Of a DNA stretch of 16,452 nucleotides, positions 7,175 through 14,547 are shown piece after piece; position 1 is the first letter of the stretch; each line of letters begins with the position of its first letter. The DNA lies in NCBI GenBank assembly GCA_018609945.1, contig JAHENO010000213.1:1-16452 (forward strand), given 5' to 3'. The DNA is from Haloarculaceae archaeon. Its GTDB lineage: Archaea > Halobacteriota > Halobacteria > Halobacteriales > Haloarculaceae. The position numbers and the translations under genes are program-made. The notes under the pieces were generated by a model. That model had not been told where the DNA came from and searched no databases. It saw nothing but the letters and a program-made list of their open reading frames with translations.

Positions 7175-7855
7175 CTAGCCCTCGAGCGGGACACGACCGA
7201 TGGTGACCGTCTCGTCGGTGAGGTCGACGCCGTCATCGGTGTAGGAGAGCGCGGTCACCTGCAGGGTCTCGGGTCGGCTCTCCGCGGGGAGCGGCCAGCT
7301 CTCCTCGACGACTGCCGACTCGCCGGGCGGGATCTGACCGGTGGACGCCCCCCCGTCGACGACCTCGCCTGCTGTCGTCCGGACGTCCCCCAGCCGGAGT
7401 TCGTAGGGGACGTCGGTCGTGTTATCGACCGCCACGGACAGTTCGAAGCGCCACCCCGACTCGCTGACGCGGATCCGTGCCTCCCGGACGGTTTCGGTCG
7501 GCTCGGTCCCCTCGAGGAGTTCGTCACCGACACCCACCGACGGCTCCGCCGTGGGCGTCGGCGTGCCAGCGGTGCCCCCGTCGTCGCGGTCCTGCCCCAA
7601 GAGGTGGACCCTGATGAGGCCGATGAAGGTCCGGGCCTCGATGATGATCGGGAGGCCGATCCCCAGACCCACGAGCAGGCGGAGTATCCACCGCCGACGG
7701 GTCGTGCCCTCCTCGTCAGCGGCGCCGGTCCCGGCAGCGGCGCCCCCGTCAGCGACGCCGTCTCCACCAGCGCCCCCATCGCGGCTGTCGCCGGGGCTGT
7801 CGGCTGCGGGATCCGCGTGGCGGTCACCGTCGTCGGTCGTGGGGTCGTCAGTCAT
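7175..7855 (-). CDS. Single-pass membrane protein with acidic tail and extracytoplasmic beta-rich domain
   Basis: I do not recognise a named family. The 226 residues divide into three parts. Residues 1-52 are an Asp/Gly/Ala-rich, probably disordered tail. Residues about 53-92 hold RRR followed by a strongly hydrophobic helix; the arginines predict that the tail is cytoplasmic. The C-terminal domain (about 108-226) follows a short Thr/Pro linker and has alternating hydrophobic residues and patterns such as ELSVAVDNTTDVPYELRLGD and GQIPPGESAVVEESW. These resemble the small Ig-like/FxLYD-type beta sandwiches often found in haloarchaeal surface proteins. It is read away from the oxidase operon, 132 bp after cbaA, and precedes the DUF3179 gene. 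Membership of an oxidase-associated unit is inferred from position only. Confidence 0.7.
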   Translation of the reverse strand: MTDDPTTDDGDRHADPAADSPGDSRDGGAGGDGVADGGAAAGTGAADEEGTTRRRWILRLLVGLGIGLPIIIEARTFIGLIRVHLLGQDRDDGGTAGTPTPTAEPSVGVGDELLEGTEPTETVREARIRVSESGWRFELSVAVDNTTDVPYELRLGDVRTTAGEVVDGGASTGQIPPGESAVVEESWPLPAESRPETLQVTALSYTDDGVDLTDETVTIGRVPLEG

Positions 7856-7913
7856 AGATTCGGGGGCGTTGTCTCGTACTTGCCCGCGTCCCGCTTTGGG
7901 CGTTGCGTTCTCC

Positions 7914-7960
7914 GCGGAACGCCGGACGCGACCGAGAGGCGGGAACCCGCGGCGTTCCGC
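7914..7960. repeat. Perfect 11-bp inverted repeat between cbaA and the downstream gene
   Basis: GCGGAACGCCG (7914-7924) is the exact reverse complement of 7950-7960, with a 25-nt spacer. On the - strand it lies 28-74 nt after the cbaA stop. It may be a transcript-end or processing hairpin separating the oxidase message from the two genes downstream, or a protein-binding site. Confidence 0.6.
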
Positions 7961-7987
7961 CAGGGGGACAGGAAACCAGCCGCAGCG

Positions 7988-9685
7988 TTACACCGGGATG
8001 GGTGGCGACCCGGGCGTCAGCAGTCCGTCGCTGATGATGCTCCAGATCGGCAAGCCGTAGGCCAGCGCGACCAGCACGACGGCGATGGCCGTCCAGACCT
8101 TGAGGTTGTCGAGCACGCGCGGGCTGCCCTCGGGGCCCGACAGCGGGTCGGGGATCGACCCGTTGACCGCCAGCGGTGCAGCGCCGCTCTTGCCGAGCCA
8201 GGTGCCGAACATGACCACGAGGAACATCGCGAGCGCGACGAACAGCAGGGTGCTCCCGATGGCGATCTGGAGGCGCATCTCACCGACGGTGCCGACGACC
8301 GGATCGAAGGGCGCCGAGCCGGCCTCCTGGAACATGGGTTCGGCGGTCCGGCGCGGGAGGCCCGCCAGACCGGCCCGGTGCATCGCGTTGGACATCAGCG
8401 TCATCCCGACGAACCAGACGTAGGGCTGGACCATCGCCAGCCGGCGGTGCTGGAGGCGCTTGCCCGTGATCTGGGGGATCAGCCAGTAGGCGATGGCCAT
8501 GATCGTCAGCGCGAATGCGGTGCCGACGGTCAAGTGGAAGTGGCCGGGCACCCACAGCGTGTTGTGGATGAGGTAGTTGATGTTCATGCCGGCGTTGATC
8601 ATTCCGGAGAAGCCGCCGGCGGCGAACATCAGTCCCGCGAGCGCACACCCGGAGAATGCCGGCCGGTCCCAGGGCAGCGACCGGAGCCAGCCCACGTAGC
8701 CGCCGCCGCCGCGCTGGCGGGCCCCGTGTTCCAGCGAGGCCACGACGGTGAACGCGGTCAGCAACGATGGCAACAGGAGCATCATCGTGTTCGTCATCGA
8801 GACGAACTTGAAGCCTTCGGGGATGCCGGGGTCCACGTACTGGTGGTGGAAGCCGACCGGCGTCGACAGCAGGAGGAAGAGGACGAACACGGCGCGTGCC
8901 AGCGGGTCGCTGAACAGCCGCCCGCCCGCGAGCTTGGGCAGGACGGTGTACCACACGAGGTAGGCCGGCAGCAGCCAGAAGTACACGACAGGGTGGCCGA
9001 AGAACCAGAACAGCGTCCGCGTGAGCAGCGGGTCGACGGTGTCGATCAGCCCGAGCGACCACGGAATGAGGAACACGACCACCTCGACGGCCACGCCCAG
9101 CGTCGCCAGGTACCACATCAGGAACGTCGTCAGCACCATGAACGTCTGCAGCGGGATGCGCTCGCCGGGGTTGTCCTTGCGCCACTCCCAGTAGGTCAGG
9201 AAGTAGACCGCCCCGGCGACCCACGAGCCGATGATGATCAGCGCCGCACCGAGGTAGAAGGCAGGGTGGGCCTGCATCGGCGCGTAGAAGGTGAAGAGGA
9301 CGTCCGAGGACTCGAAGGGGAGTTGCGGGACGAACCCGTTGAGGATCGACGTCGCGGCGAGGACGGTCCCGATCACGAGCAGCCAGAACGCGCCCCACGC
9401 GAGGCGGTTGCTGGCGAGGGGGCGTTCCAGGCTGCGCGTGGTCGCCCACGTGAACAGCGCGGCGATCGAGAAGGTCGTGAAGACGAGCGCGAGCAACACG
9501 CCGTGCCCCGTCAGGATCGTGTAGTAGTCCGCAGCGTTGATGGGTAGCGCCTCGCGGAAAGTGTCGGTCCGATACAGCGCCTGAACGAGGCCGAACACGC
9601 CGCCCAGCGCCAGCGCCAGGAATGCGACGCCGAACTCCCACCGGGCGATCTTTGCCGCCCGCGGGTACTCGTCGACGTAGGCCAT
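7988..9685 (-). CDS. cbaA: Cytochrome ba3-type (B-family) haem-copper oxidase subunit I
   Basis: Catalytic subunit of the terminal oxidase; reduces O2 to water and pumps protons across the cytoplasmic membrane. It has 565 residues and about 13 predicted helices. All metal ligands can be placed: His61 (GHGVLL) and His384 for the low-spin haem b, His382 (VPGHFHLTVG) for the high-spin haem, and His231 (FFGHPVVY), His280 and His281 (FHHQYVDPG) for CuB. Tyr235, four residues after His231, is the cross-linked tyrosine. The GHPVVYFWLLPAY block and the absence of the A-family D-channel motifs point to the B (ba3) family, as in Thermus ba3. The ATG overlaps the cbaB stop by 1 nt (TGATG), indicating translational coupling. 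The electron donor is probably halocyanin rather than cytochrome c. Confidence 0.96.
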   Translation of the reverse strand: MAYVDEYPRAAKIARWEFGVAFLALALGGVFGLVQALYRTDTFREALPINAADYYTILTGHGVLLALVFTTFSIAALFTWATTRSLERPLASNRLAWGAFWLLVIGTVLAATSILNGFVPQLPFESSDVLFTFYAPMQAHPAFYLGAALIIIGSWVAGAVYFLTYWEWRKDNPGERIPLQTFMVLTTFLMWYLATLGVAVEVVVFLIPWSLGLIDTVDPLLTRTLFWFFGHPVVYFWLLPAYLVWYTVLPKLAGGRLFSDPLARAVFVLFLLLSTPVGFHHQYVDPGIPEGFKFVSMTNTMMLLLPSLLTAFTVVASLEHGARQRGGGGYVGWLRSLPWDRPAFSGCALAGLMFAAGGFSGMINAGMNINYLIHNTLWVPGHFHLTVGTAFALTIMAIAYWLIPQITGKRLQHRRLAMVQPYVWFVGMTLMSNAMHRAGLAGLPRRTAEPMFQEAGSAPFDPVVGTVGEMRLQIAIGSTLLFVALAMFLVVMFGTWLGKSGAAPLAVNGSIPDPLSGPEGSPRVLDNLKVWTAIAVVLVALAYGLPIWSIISDGLLTPGSPPIPV

Positions 9686-10236
9686 CAGTCGCTCACCTCC
9701 GCTGCCGGGTCATCGATTGCAGCGGGTCCGGTCGCCGAGGCGTCGAACTGGGACTGGTCCACGACGCGGATCTGCCCCTGCATGTTGTGGTGGGCGGCCC
9801 CGCAGTACTCGTGACAGACGATGTGGTAGGTGCCCGGCTCCTCGAAGACGGTCGTGATCCGTGCGACCTGGCCGGGGACGACCATGGTGTTGATGTTCGT
9901 CCCGACGACGCTGAACCCGTGCGTGACGTCCGGCGAGGTCACGTAGAAGGTCACCCGGGTGTCGGCGGGCACCTCGATGGGCTGGCTCGAACCCGGCCGG
10001 AACGAGAACTGCCGGGCCTCGACGTAGACCGCGTACTCGCCGTCGCCGGCCTCGTAGACGCCGGGTTCGCGGAAGTTCTCCGAGGCGGTGATATCGCCAG
10101 GGTCGACCGTGCCGCCGTCGTCGTTGACCATCGCCACGCCGGCGCCGACCGCCCCGTAGACGACGGTCGCGACGAACCCGAGTATCAGTACGAGCGACGC
10201 AGCGAGCCAGAGTTTCTCGAACCTGTGTATCTCCAT
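9685..10236 (-). CDS. cbaB: Cytochrome ba3-type oxidase subunit II (CuA subunit)
   Basis: Receives electrons from a blue copper protein and passes them to subunit I through the binuclear CuA centre. The 183 residues comprise one N-terminal anchor helix (about 9-36) and an extracytoplasmic cupredoxin domain. CuA ligands visible are His106 (SPDVTHGF), Cys141, Cys145, His149 and Met152 in the CHEYCGAAHHNM pattern. One anchor helix instead of two is typical of ba3-type subunit II. The start lies 4 bp after the stop of the halocyanin fusion gene, and GGTGAT overlapping that stop can serve as the ribosome site. The stop overlaps cbaA by 1 nt, so all three genes are probably translated in near-fixed proportion. 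Confidence 0.95.
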   Translation of the reverse strand: MEIHRFEKLWLAASLVLILGFVATVVYGAVGAGVAMVNDDGGTVDPGDITASENFREPGVYEAGDGEYAVYVEARQFSFRPGSSQPIEVPADTRVTFYVTSPDVTHGFSVVGTNINTMVVPGQVARITTVFEEPGTYHIVCHEYCGAAHHNMQGQIRVVDQSQFDASATGPAAIDDPAAEVSD

Positions 10237-10240
10237 GGTA

Positions 10241-11536
10241 TCACCCGATCACCGTCGGTCCGTTTCCGAGGAACTCCACGAAGTACATGAATATCCACAG
10301 CCCGACCAGTATCAGGAAGTAGACGACGATCAGCGACAGCGTTCCCCAGGGGTCGTACTCGTCGTGGCCGATCTCTTCGAGGTCTTCCTCCGGGGCCTCC
10401 CGGATCGCGCCGTGCTCGTCTCTGCCACTCTCGCCGACCGGCAACTCGCGGCGCTGCTGATAGTAGTAGACACCGAACGGCGAGAGGAGCGCCGCCCCCC
10501 CGAGGCCGAAAGCTAGTACCTCCCAGACCGTCACGCCCTCCGGCGGGCCGGTCGGTGCCTGGACGTCGCCGCCGCCGTCGCCGTCACCGCCGGCCGCGCC
10601 GGGTGCGGGGCCGACGACGATTGCCCCTTTCATCCCAAGCGAGAGGTGGGGCTCACAGAGGTACTTGTAGACACCCTCGGTCTCGAAGGTATGCGAGTAG
10701 GTGTAGCCGGAGTTTTCGAGTGCCTCCTCGCCGGCCCAGTCAGCACCCTCGGGCTGTTCCTCGACGACGACGTTGTGGTTGTCCGAGGTCCACTCGAAGA
10801 CGACGGTCGTCCCCGGGGAGATACGGAGTGCCGGCGGTGCGTACGCGAAGGTCCCGCCGTTGCCGTCGGCGCCGACCTCGACTGTCACCTCCGACTGGCC
10901 GGTCCTGTCGACCGTGGTGCCGTCGTAGTTGTCGACCGCACCGCCAGGTGCCGAGTCGGTGAACCAGTCGCCGTACTCCGCGGGGACGCCGCCACCGCCA
11001 TCGCCGCCGTCGCCGCCGTCTCCCTGTGCGGCTTCCACGACGACCACGCCTTTCATGCCGACCGCGAGGTGTGGCTGGCAGAAGTACTTGTAGACGCCCT
11101 CGGTCTCGAAGGTATGCGAGTAGGTGTAGCCGGTATTTTCGAGTGATTCCTCGCCGGCCCAGTCGGCGCCGTCGGGCTGTTCCTCGACGAGGACGTTGTG
11201 GTTGTCGGAGGTCCACTCGAAGACGATCGACGTGCCCGGCGAGACACGAACCGCCGGGGGTGCGAACGCGAAGGGGCCGCCGTTGCCCTCGGCGCCCACC
11301 TCCACGGTGACCTCGCTCTGGCCGGTCATGTCGGTGACCGTGCCGTCGTAGTTGTCGACGTCGTCGAGCCAGCCGCCGAAGCCGTTCTGTGCCCTGGCGG
11401 GCGCGCTCGCCATGGCACCGACCAGTCCGGCCGCGCCGGCCAGACCGGCCCCGCGGAGCAGCGTTCGCCGCGAGACATCCGGCGGGTCGCCCGCTCTCGA
11501 CGCGGTACTGCCGTCCGGTCGCGTTGAGCCTGTCAT
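10241..11536 (-). CDS. Double halocyanin fused to a two-helix oxidase-type membrane tail
   Basis: Membrane-tethered blue copper protein that probably donates electrons to the ba3 oxidase. A Tat signal (SRRTLL at 22-27, likely cleavage after Ala49) precedes two plastocyanin-like domains (about 53-168 and 187-309). Each has a complete type 1 copper site: His113/Cys153/His156/Met161 and His254/Cys294/His297/Met302. The domains are roughly 80 percent identical in their cores and joined by a Gly/Asp linker. The C-terminus has two helices (about 337-358 and 399-422). The last segment, DPWGTLSLIVVYFLILVGLW, resembles the one-helix subunit IIa of ba3 oxidases, so this may be a fusion of electron donor and small subunit. 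The start is supported by a GGTGAT Shine-Dalgarno 5 nt upstream. It is first in the halocyanin-cbaB-cbaA operon. The subunit IIa comparison is from memory of the family and not computed. Confidence 0.9.
   Translation of the reverse strand: MTGSTRPDGSTASRAGDPPDVSRRTLLRGAGLAGAAGLVGAMASAPARAQNGFGGWLDDVDNYDGTVTDMTGQSEVTVEVGAEGNGGPFAFAPPAVRVSPGTSIVFEWTSDNHNVLVEEQPDGADWAGEESLENTGYTYSHTFETEGVYKYFCQPHLAVGMKGVVVVEAAQGDGGDGGDGGGGVPAEYGDWFTDSAPGGAVDNYDGTTVDRTGQSEVTVEVGADGNGGTFAYAPPALRISPGTTVVFEWTSDNHNVVVEEQPEGADWAGEEALENSGYTYSHTFETEGVYKYLCEPHLSLGMKGAIVVGPAPGAAGGDGDGGGDVQAPTGPPEGVTVWEVLAFGLGGAALLSPFGVYYYQQRRELPVGESGRDEHGAIREAPEEDLEEIGHDEYDPWGTLSLIVVYFLILVGLWIFMYFVEFLGNGPTVIG
10674..11133 (-). repeat. Internal duplication of the halocyanin domain coding sequence
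   Basis: The two halocyanin domains match closely at DNA level. A 37-base stretch is identical at 10674-10710 and 11097-11133, and long near-identical blocks continue on both sides. Identity that includes third codon positions suggests a recent duplication or ongoing gene conversion. Confidence 0.85.
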
Positions 11537-11541
11537 CCTGA

Positions 11542-11547
11542 ATCACC
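11542..11547 (-). promoter_or_regulatory. Shine-Dalgarno site of the halocyanin fusion gene
   Basis: On the - strand GGTGAT (within GAAGGTGATT) lies 5 nt before the ATG at 11536. It implies a leadered transcript, in contrast to the leaderless divergent gene. Confidence 0.65.
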
Positions 11548-11614
11548 TTCCGGTCGCGTCGCCCGGCACCGGCGTACGGTCCGGGCCCGTCTAGCGGGTC
11601 CTACGATTGCCATC

Positions 11615-11627
11615 AGATAATACTTAG
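11615..11627 (-). promoter_or_regulatory. TATA-like promoter of the halocyanin-cbaBA operon
   Basis: The - strand reads CCTAAGTATTATC, the only AT-rich element upstream of the operon. Transcription would begin near 11593, giving a leader of about 57 nt that contains the Shine-Dalgarno site. Confidence 0.5.
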
Positions 11628-11643
11628 GATGTCTCCATTTGAA

Positions 11644-11657
11644 AACGCGAGAGCGTT
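11644..11657. promoter_or_regulatory. Palindrome AACGC-N4-GCGTT between divergent promoters
   Basis: AACGCGAGAGCGTT is a perfect dyad with 5-bp arms and a 4-bp spacer, the size expected for a dimeric winged-helix or HTH regulator. It is about 30 bp from the - strand TATA-like element and about 38 bp upstream of the + strand one, so one protein could affect both promoters. The regulator is unknown. Confidence 0.4.
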
Positions 11658-11672
11658 CCCACGCCCGTGGAA
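11656..11672. promoter_or_regulatory. Imperfect dyad adjoining the palindrome
   Basis: TTCCCACG (11656-11663) and CGTGGAA (11666-11672) form a dyad with one extra C in the left arm, sharing two bases with the AACGC-N4-GCGTT palindrome. It ends 13 bp before the TATA box of the + strand gene, where haloarchaeal activators often bind. Confidence 0.3.
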
Positions 11673-11685
11673 TGGGCCGCAGTTT

Positions 11686-11692
11686 TTTATAA
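11686..11692 (+). promoter_or_regulatory. TATA box for the small membrane protein/Cu-ATPase transcript
   Basis: TTTATAA, at the end of a run of six T, is centred 26 bp before the ATG at 11715. The spacing predicts that transcription starts at or next to the start codon (leaderless mRNA). Confidence 0.7.
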
Positions 11693-11714
11693 CTCTCTTC
11701 GCAAAAGTCACCTC

Positions 11715-11891
11715 ATGAACGTCAGCCCACGGATACTCGCGGCGCTGCTCGCGCTGGTCGTCGTCGTCCCGGTCGTGATATTCCAGCTCGAAACGACGGC
11801 CGCCTCGCTGGCTCTGTCGCTCGTCAGCGTGGCCGTCCTCGTCGGGAGTCTCTTCCTGCTCTTTTCGCCGCCCGAGACCACCCACGCCTGA
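11715..11891 (+). CDS. Small two-helix membrane protein, possible oxidase-associated subunit
   Basis: A 58-residue protein starting MNVSPRILAALLALVVVV. It has two predicted membrane helices (about 7-23 and 29-50) joined by a short QLETTAA turn, and a hydrophilic end ETTHA. The start at 11715 is chosen because the TATA box at 11686 sits 26 bp before it; a longer in-frame ATG at 11667 would lie upstream of that box. It is divergent from the halocyanin-oxidase operon and 7 bp ahead of the copper ATPase gene, so it is probably co-transcribed with the latter. Small proteins of this size and shape (MNxSPR start, two helices, FSPxE near the end) occur beside haloarchaeal ba3 oxidase loci, and I recall them being named oxidase subunits; the assignment here rests on that memory and on location. 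Confidence 0.65.
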   Translation: MNVSPRILAALLALVVVVPVVIFQLETTAASLALSLVSVAVLVGSLFLLFSPPETTHA

Positions 11892-11898
11892 GACGGGT

Positions 11899-14466
11899 AT
11901 GGCCTGTACCCTCTGTGACCTGCCGACGCCCGAGCCCCCAGTCAGCGCCGACGACGTCGACGGCCAGTTTTGCTGTCAGGGGTGCCTGGAGATCGCCCGC
12001 GTCCTCGAGGACCCCGCCGGCGTCGACATCGACAGTCCCGCTGACGGGCCGGGCGAGAGCGACAGCGAGGACGGGGCCGACGGCACTGCCGCCCCCATCG
12101 TCGACGGCGCGGCCGACGGCACCGTCGAGACGGGAGCTGACGCACTCGAACGCGGACCCGACGAGGCGGGCGGCGAGTCGGCGTTCCTCTCGGTGTCGGG
12201 GATGCACTGTGCGACCTGCGAGGCGTTTCTGGAGGCGCGGGCGACAGATCACGACGGCGTGCTCGCCGCCGCCGCCAGCTACCCGGCCGAGGCGGTGAAG
12301 CTCACCTACGACCCCGACGAACTTTCGACCGCGGACCTCCCCGACCTCATCGAGGGGTTCGGGTACGAGGCGGCCGTCAGCGACGCGACTGGTGGCGAGC
12401 AGGCGCGCCACGACGAACAGCTCTCCGACCGGAGGGACAGCCGGGAGGCCGACACCGGCGGCCGGCTGCTGATCGGCGGCTTCTTCGCGATGCTCGTGAT
12501 GGTCTGGTACGTCCTCTTTCTGTATCCCAGCTATCTCGGCGTCCCGGGCGAGGGCCTCCTGTTCGACCTCTCGGGGACCTCGGGGGCGTACCTGCTCGGC
12601 AACGTCTGGCTGTTCGCGACGGTCGTGCTGGGGCTGGTCGGGTATCCCGTGTTCCGCGGGGCGTACGTCAGCGCCCGTGCGGGTCACCCGAACATGGACC
12701 TGCTCGTGGCCATCGCCGCGGGGACCGCCTACCTCTACAGCACGGCCGTCCTCCTGCTCGGCCACACCGAGGTGTACTTCGACGTCGCAGTGGTCATCGT
12801 CATGGCAGTGGCGGCCGGCAACTACTACGAGGGGCGGGTCAAGCGTGGCGCGGTCGAGCGGCTCTCGGCGCTGACGGCGGGTCGCGTCGACGAGGCGCGC
12901 CGGCGGACCGCGGACGGCACCGAGACGGTCGGGATCGGCGACCTTGAGCCGGGTGACGAGGTCGTCGTCCGTCCGGGCGAGCGAATCCCAGTCGACGGGA
13001 CCATCAAGGAGGGGCAGGCGGCCGTCGACGAGTCGCTGGTCACCGGCGAGGCCCGCCCGGTCCGGCTCGAACCGGGCGACGAGGCGGTCGGCGGGGCCGT
13101 CGTCACCGACGGTCGGCTGGTCGTCGCGGTCGGCGAGGACGCGACCAGCACGCTGGACCGCGTGATCGGCGTGCTCTGGGACGTCCGGACGGCCCGGCCG
13201 GGCACACAGCGGCTGGCCGACCGGATCGCCGCCGTCTTCGTCCCGCTGGTGTTCGTGCTCGCCCTGGTCACCTTCGGCTGGCACCTGCTTTCCGGGTTCG
13301 GTCCCGCACCTGCCCTGCTCGTGGGGCTGACGGTGCTGGTGGTCTCGTGTCCCTGCGCGCTGGGGCTTGCGACGCCGCTCGCCGTCTCGCGCGGTGTCAG
13401 CGAGGGGCTCGACCACGGCGTCGTCGTGACCAACGCAGAGGCCTTCGAGACGGCACACGAGGCCGACGTGGTCGCCCTCGACAAGACCGGGACGCTCACG
13501 ACCGGCGAGATGCGCGTCCTCGACTGGTCGGGCGAGGACCGGACCCTCCGCCGGGCCGGCGCAGTCGAGCAGTATGCCGACCACCCCGTCGCCGAGGCAA
13601 TCGCCGAGGAGGCGGGCGCCACCGAGGCGACGGTCACGGACTTCCAGACCCACCCCGGCAGCGGCGCGAGCGCGCGACTCGCCGACGCTCCTGCCAAAGA
13701 GAATGGCGACGGAAACACGGGCGGGGAACGGGTGATCGTCGGCAGCCCGGACCTGTTCGAGGAGCGCGACTGGGCGATACCCGAGCGGTTCGCCGAGCGC
13801 GTCCGCGAGGCCCGCGAGCGCGGCCACGTCGCGACGCTCGTCGGCTGGCAGGGGTGCGCTCGCGGCGTGATCGTGGCCGGCGACGACCCCCGTCCCGAGT
13901 GGGCGGACGTGGTGTCGGACCTGGCGGCCGACCGCCGGGTGGTGGTCCTGACCGGCGACGACCCGGTTGCCGCCGAGCGGTTCCGCACCCATCCTGGCGT
14001 CGACGAGGTCTTCGCCGGTGTGCCCCCGGAGGGCAAGGCGGCCGTCGTCGAGCGTCTGCGCTCCGAGGGGACCGTCGCGATGGTGGGCGACGGCGTCAAC
14101 GACGCCCCGGCGCTGGCGGCCGCCGACGTGGGGATCGCGCTGGACCACGCCGCGCTGGCGACCGACGCCGCCGACGCCGTCCTCGTCTCGGAGGACCTGC
14201 GTGCCGTCCCGACCGTGTTCGACCTCACCGGCCGGACGAAACGCCGCATCAGGGAGAACCTCGTGTGGGCCTTTTGCTACAACGGTGTCGCACTGCCGCT
14301 GGCAGTGGCGGGCGCCCTGAATCCCCTGTTTGCCGCTGTCGCGATGGCGGCCAGCAGCCTGCTCGTCATCGGCAACTCCACACGGGAACTGCTCGACGTC
14401 GACCGCGACCCGACACCGTCCACGACTGCAGAGCCGGTCGTCGGCACGGAGACGGTCGAGGCGTAA
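11899..14466 (+). CDS. copA: Cu+-translocating P1B-type ATPase, CcoI/FixI-like with N-terminal Cys-rich domain
   Basis: Exports Cu+ across the membrane using ATP; here probably to supply the oxidase and halocyanins. Domains in order: a Cys cluster at the N-terminus (CTLC at 3-6, FCCQGC at 24-29) like the ATPase metal-binding domain PF12156 of CcoI/FixI; an acidic linker (about 45-93); a heavy-metal-associated domain with GMHCATC (101-107); and the eight-helix P1B core. Core motifs are TGE (382-384), CPC (484-486) in helix 6, the phosphorylated Asp528 in DKTGT, HP (562-563) and GDGVND (730-735). YN-x4-P (794-800) and M-x2-SS-x5-N (816-826) give the full Cu+ signature. It has 855 residues. It begins 7 bp after the small membrane gene. 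CopA2/CcoI-type oxidase assembly fits better than detoxification, though both remain possible. Confidence 0.93.
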   Translation: MACTLCDLPTPEPPVSADDVDGQFCCQGCLEIARVLEDPAGVDIDSPADGPGESDSEDGADGTAAPIVDGAADGTVETGADALERGPDEAGGESAFLSVSGMHCATCEAFLEARATDHDGVLAAAASYPAEAVKLTYDPDELSTADLPDLIEGFGYEAAVSDATGGEQARHDEQLSDRRDSREADTGGRLLIGGFFAMLVMVWYVLFLYPSYLGVPGEGLLFDLSGTSGAYLLGNVWLFATVVLGLVGYPVFRGAYVSARAGHPNMDLLVAIAAGTAYLYSTAVLLLGHTEVYFDVAVVIVMAVAAGNYYEGRVKRGAVERLSALTAGRVDEARRRTADGTETVGIGDLEPGDEVVVRPGERIPVDGTIKEGQAAVDESLVTGEARPVRLEPGDEAVGGAVVTDGRLVVAVGEDATSTLDRVIGVLWDVRTARPGTQRLADRIAAVFVPLVFVLALVTFGWHLLSGFGPAPALLVGLTVLVVSCPCALGLATPLAVSRGVSEGLDHGVVVTNAEAFETAHEADVVALDKTGTLTTGEMRVLDWSGEDRTLRRAGAVEQYADHPVAEAIAEEAGATEATVTDFQTHPGSGASARLADAPAKENGDGNTGGERVIVGSPDLFEERDWAIPERFAERVREARERGHVATLVGWQGCARGVIVAGDDPRPEWADVVSDLAADRRVVVLTGDDPVAAERFRTHPGVDEVFAGVPPEGKAAVVERLRSEGTVAMVGDGVNDAPALAAADVGIALDHAALATDAADAVLVSEDLRAVPTVFDLTGRTKRRIRENLVWAFCYNGVALPLAVAGALNPLFAAVAMAASSLLVIGNSTRELLDVDRDPTPSTTAEPVVGTETVEA

Positions 14467-14517
14467 GCGTCCTCCGCACCGGGACGGTTGTGAGCCAGCC
14501 ATGCACCCGCTCTGTGC

Positions 14518-14523
14518 TTTTTA
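14518..14523 (+). promoter_or_regulatory. TATA-like element for the second DUF3179 gene
   Basis: TTTTTA is centred about 27 bp before the ATG at 14548 but only about 18 bp before the ATG at 14539. A leaderless start at 14548 therefore fits the usual haloarchaeal spacing. Confidence 0.55.
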
Positions 14524-14547
14524 CCCCGATGGCACCATATGCGACGT

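Noticed and set aside
6338..9547. A 1069-codon open frame on the + strand antisense to DUF3179, the unknown membrane protein and cbaA
   Set aside because: Its product is rich in Arg, Gly and Asp without domains, as expected for the mirror of GC-rich codons. The - strand frames carry all oxidase and DUF3179 motifs.
11667..11714. Upstream ATG giving a 74-residue form of the small membrane protein
   Set aside because: It lies upstream of the TATA box, and the added 16 residues are encoded by promoter sequence.
11824..14502. An 892-codon frame antisense to the copper ATPase
   Set aside because: No family motifs and low-complexity basic/His-rich composition; it is a shadow of the ATPase gene.
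14539..14547. Upstream ATG for the second DUF3179 gene
   Set aside because: Only about 18 bp from the TATA-like element. The inner ATG has the usual 27-bp spacing and gives a normal Tat start, though the outer one is not excluded.
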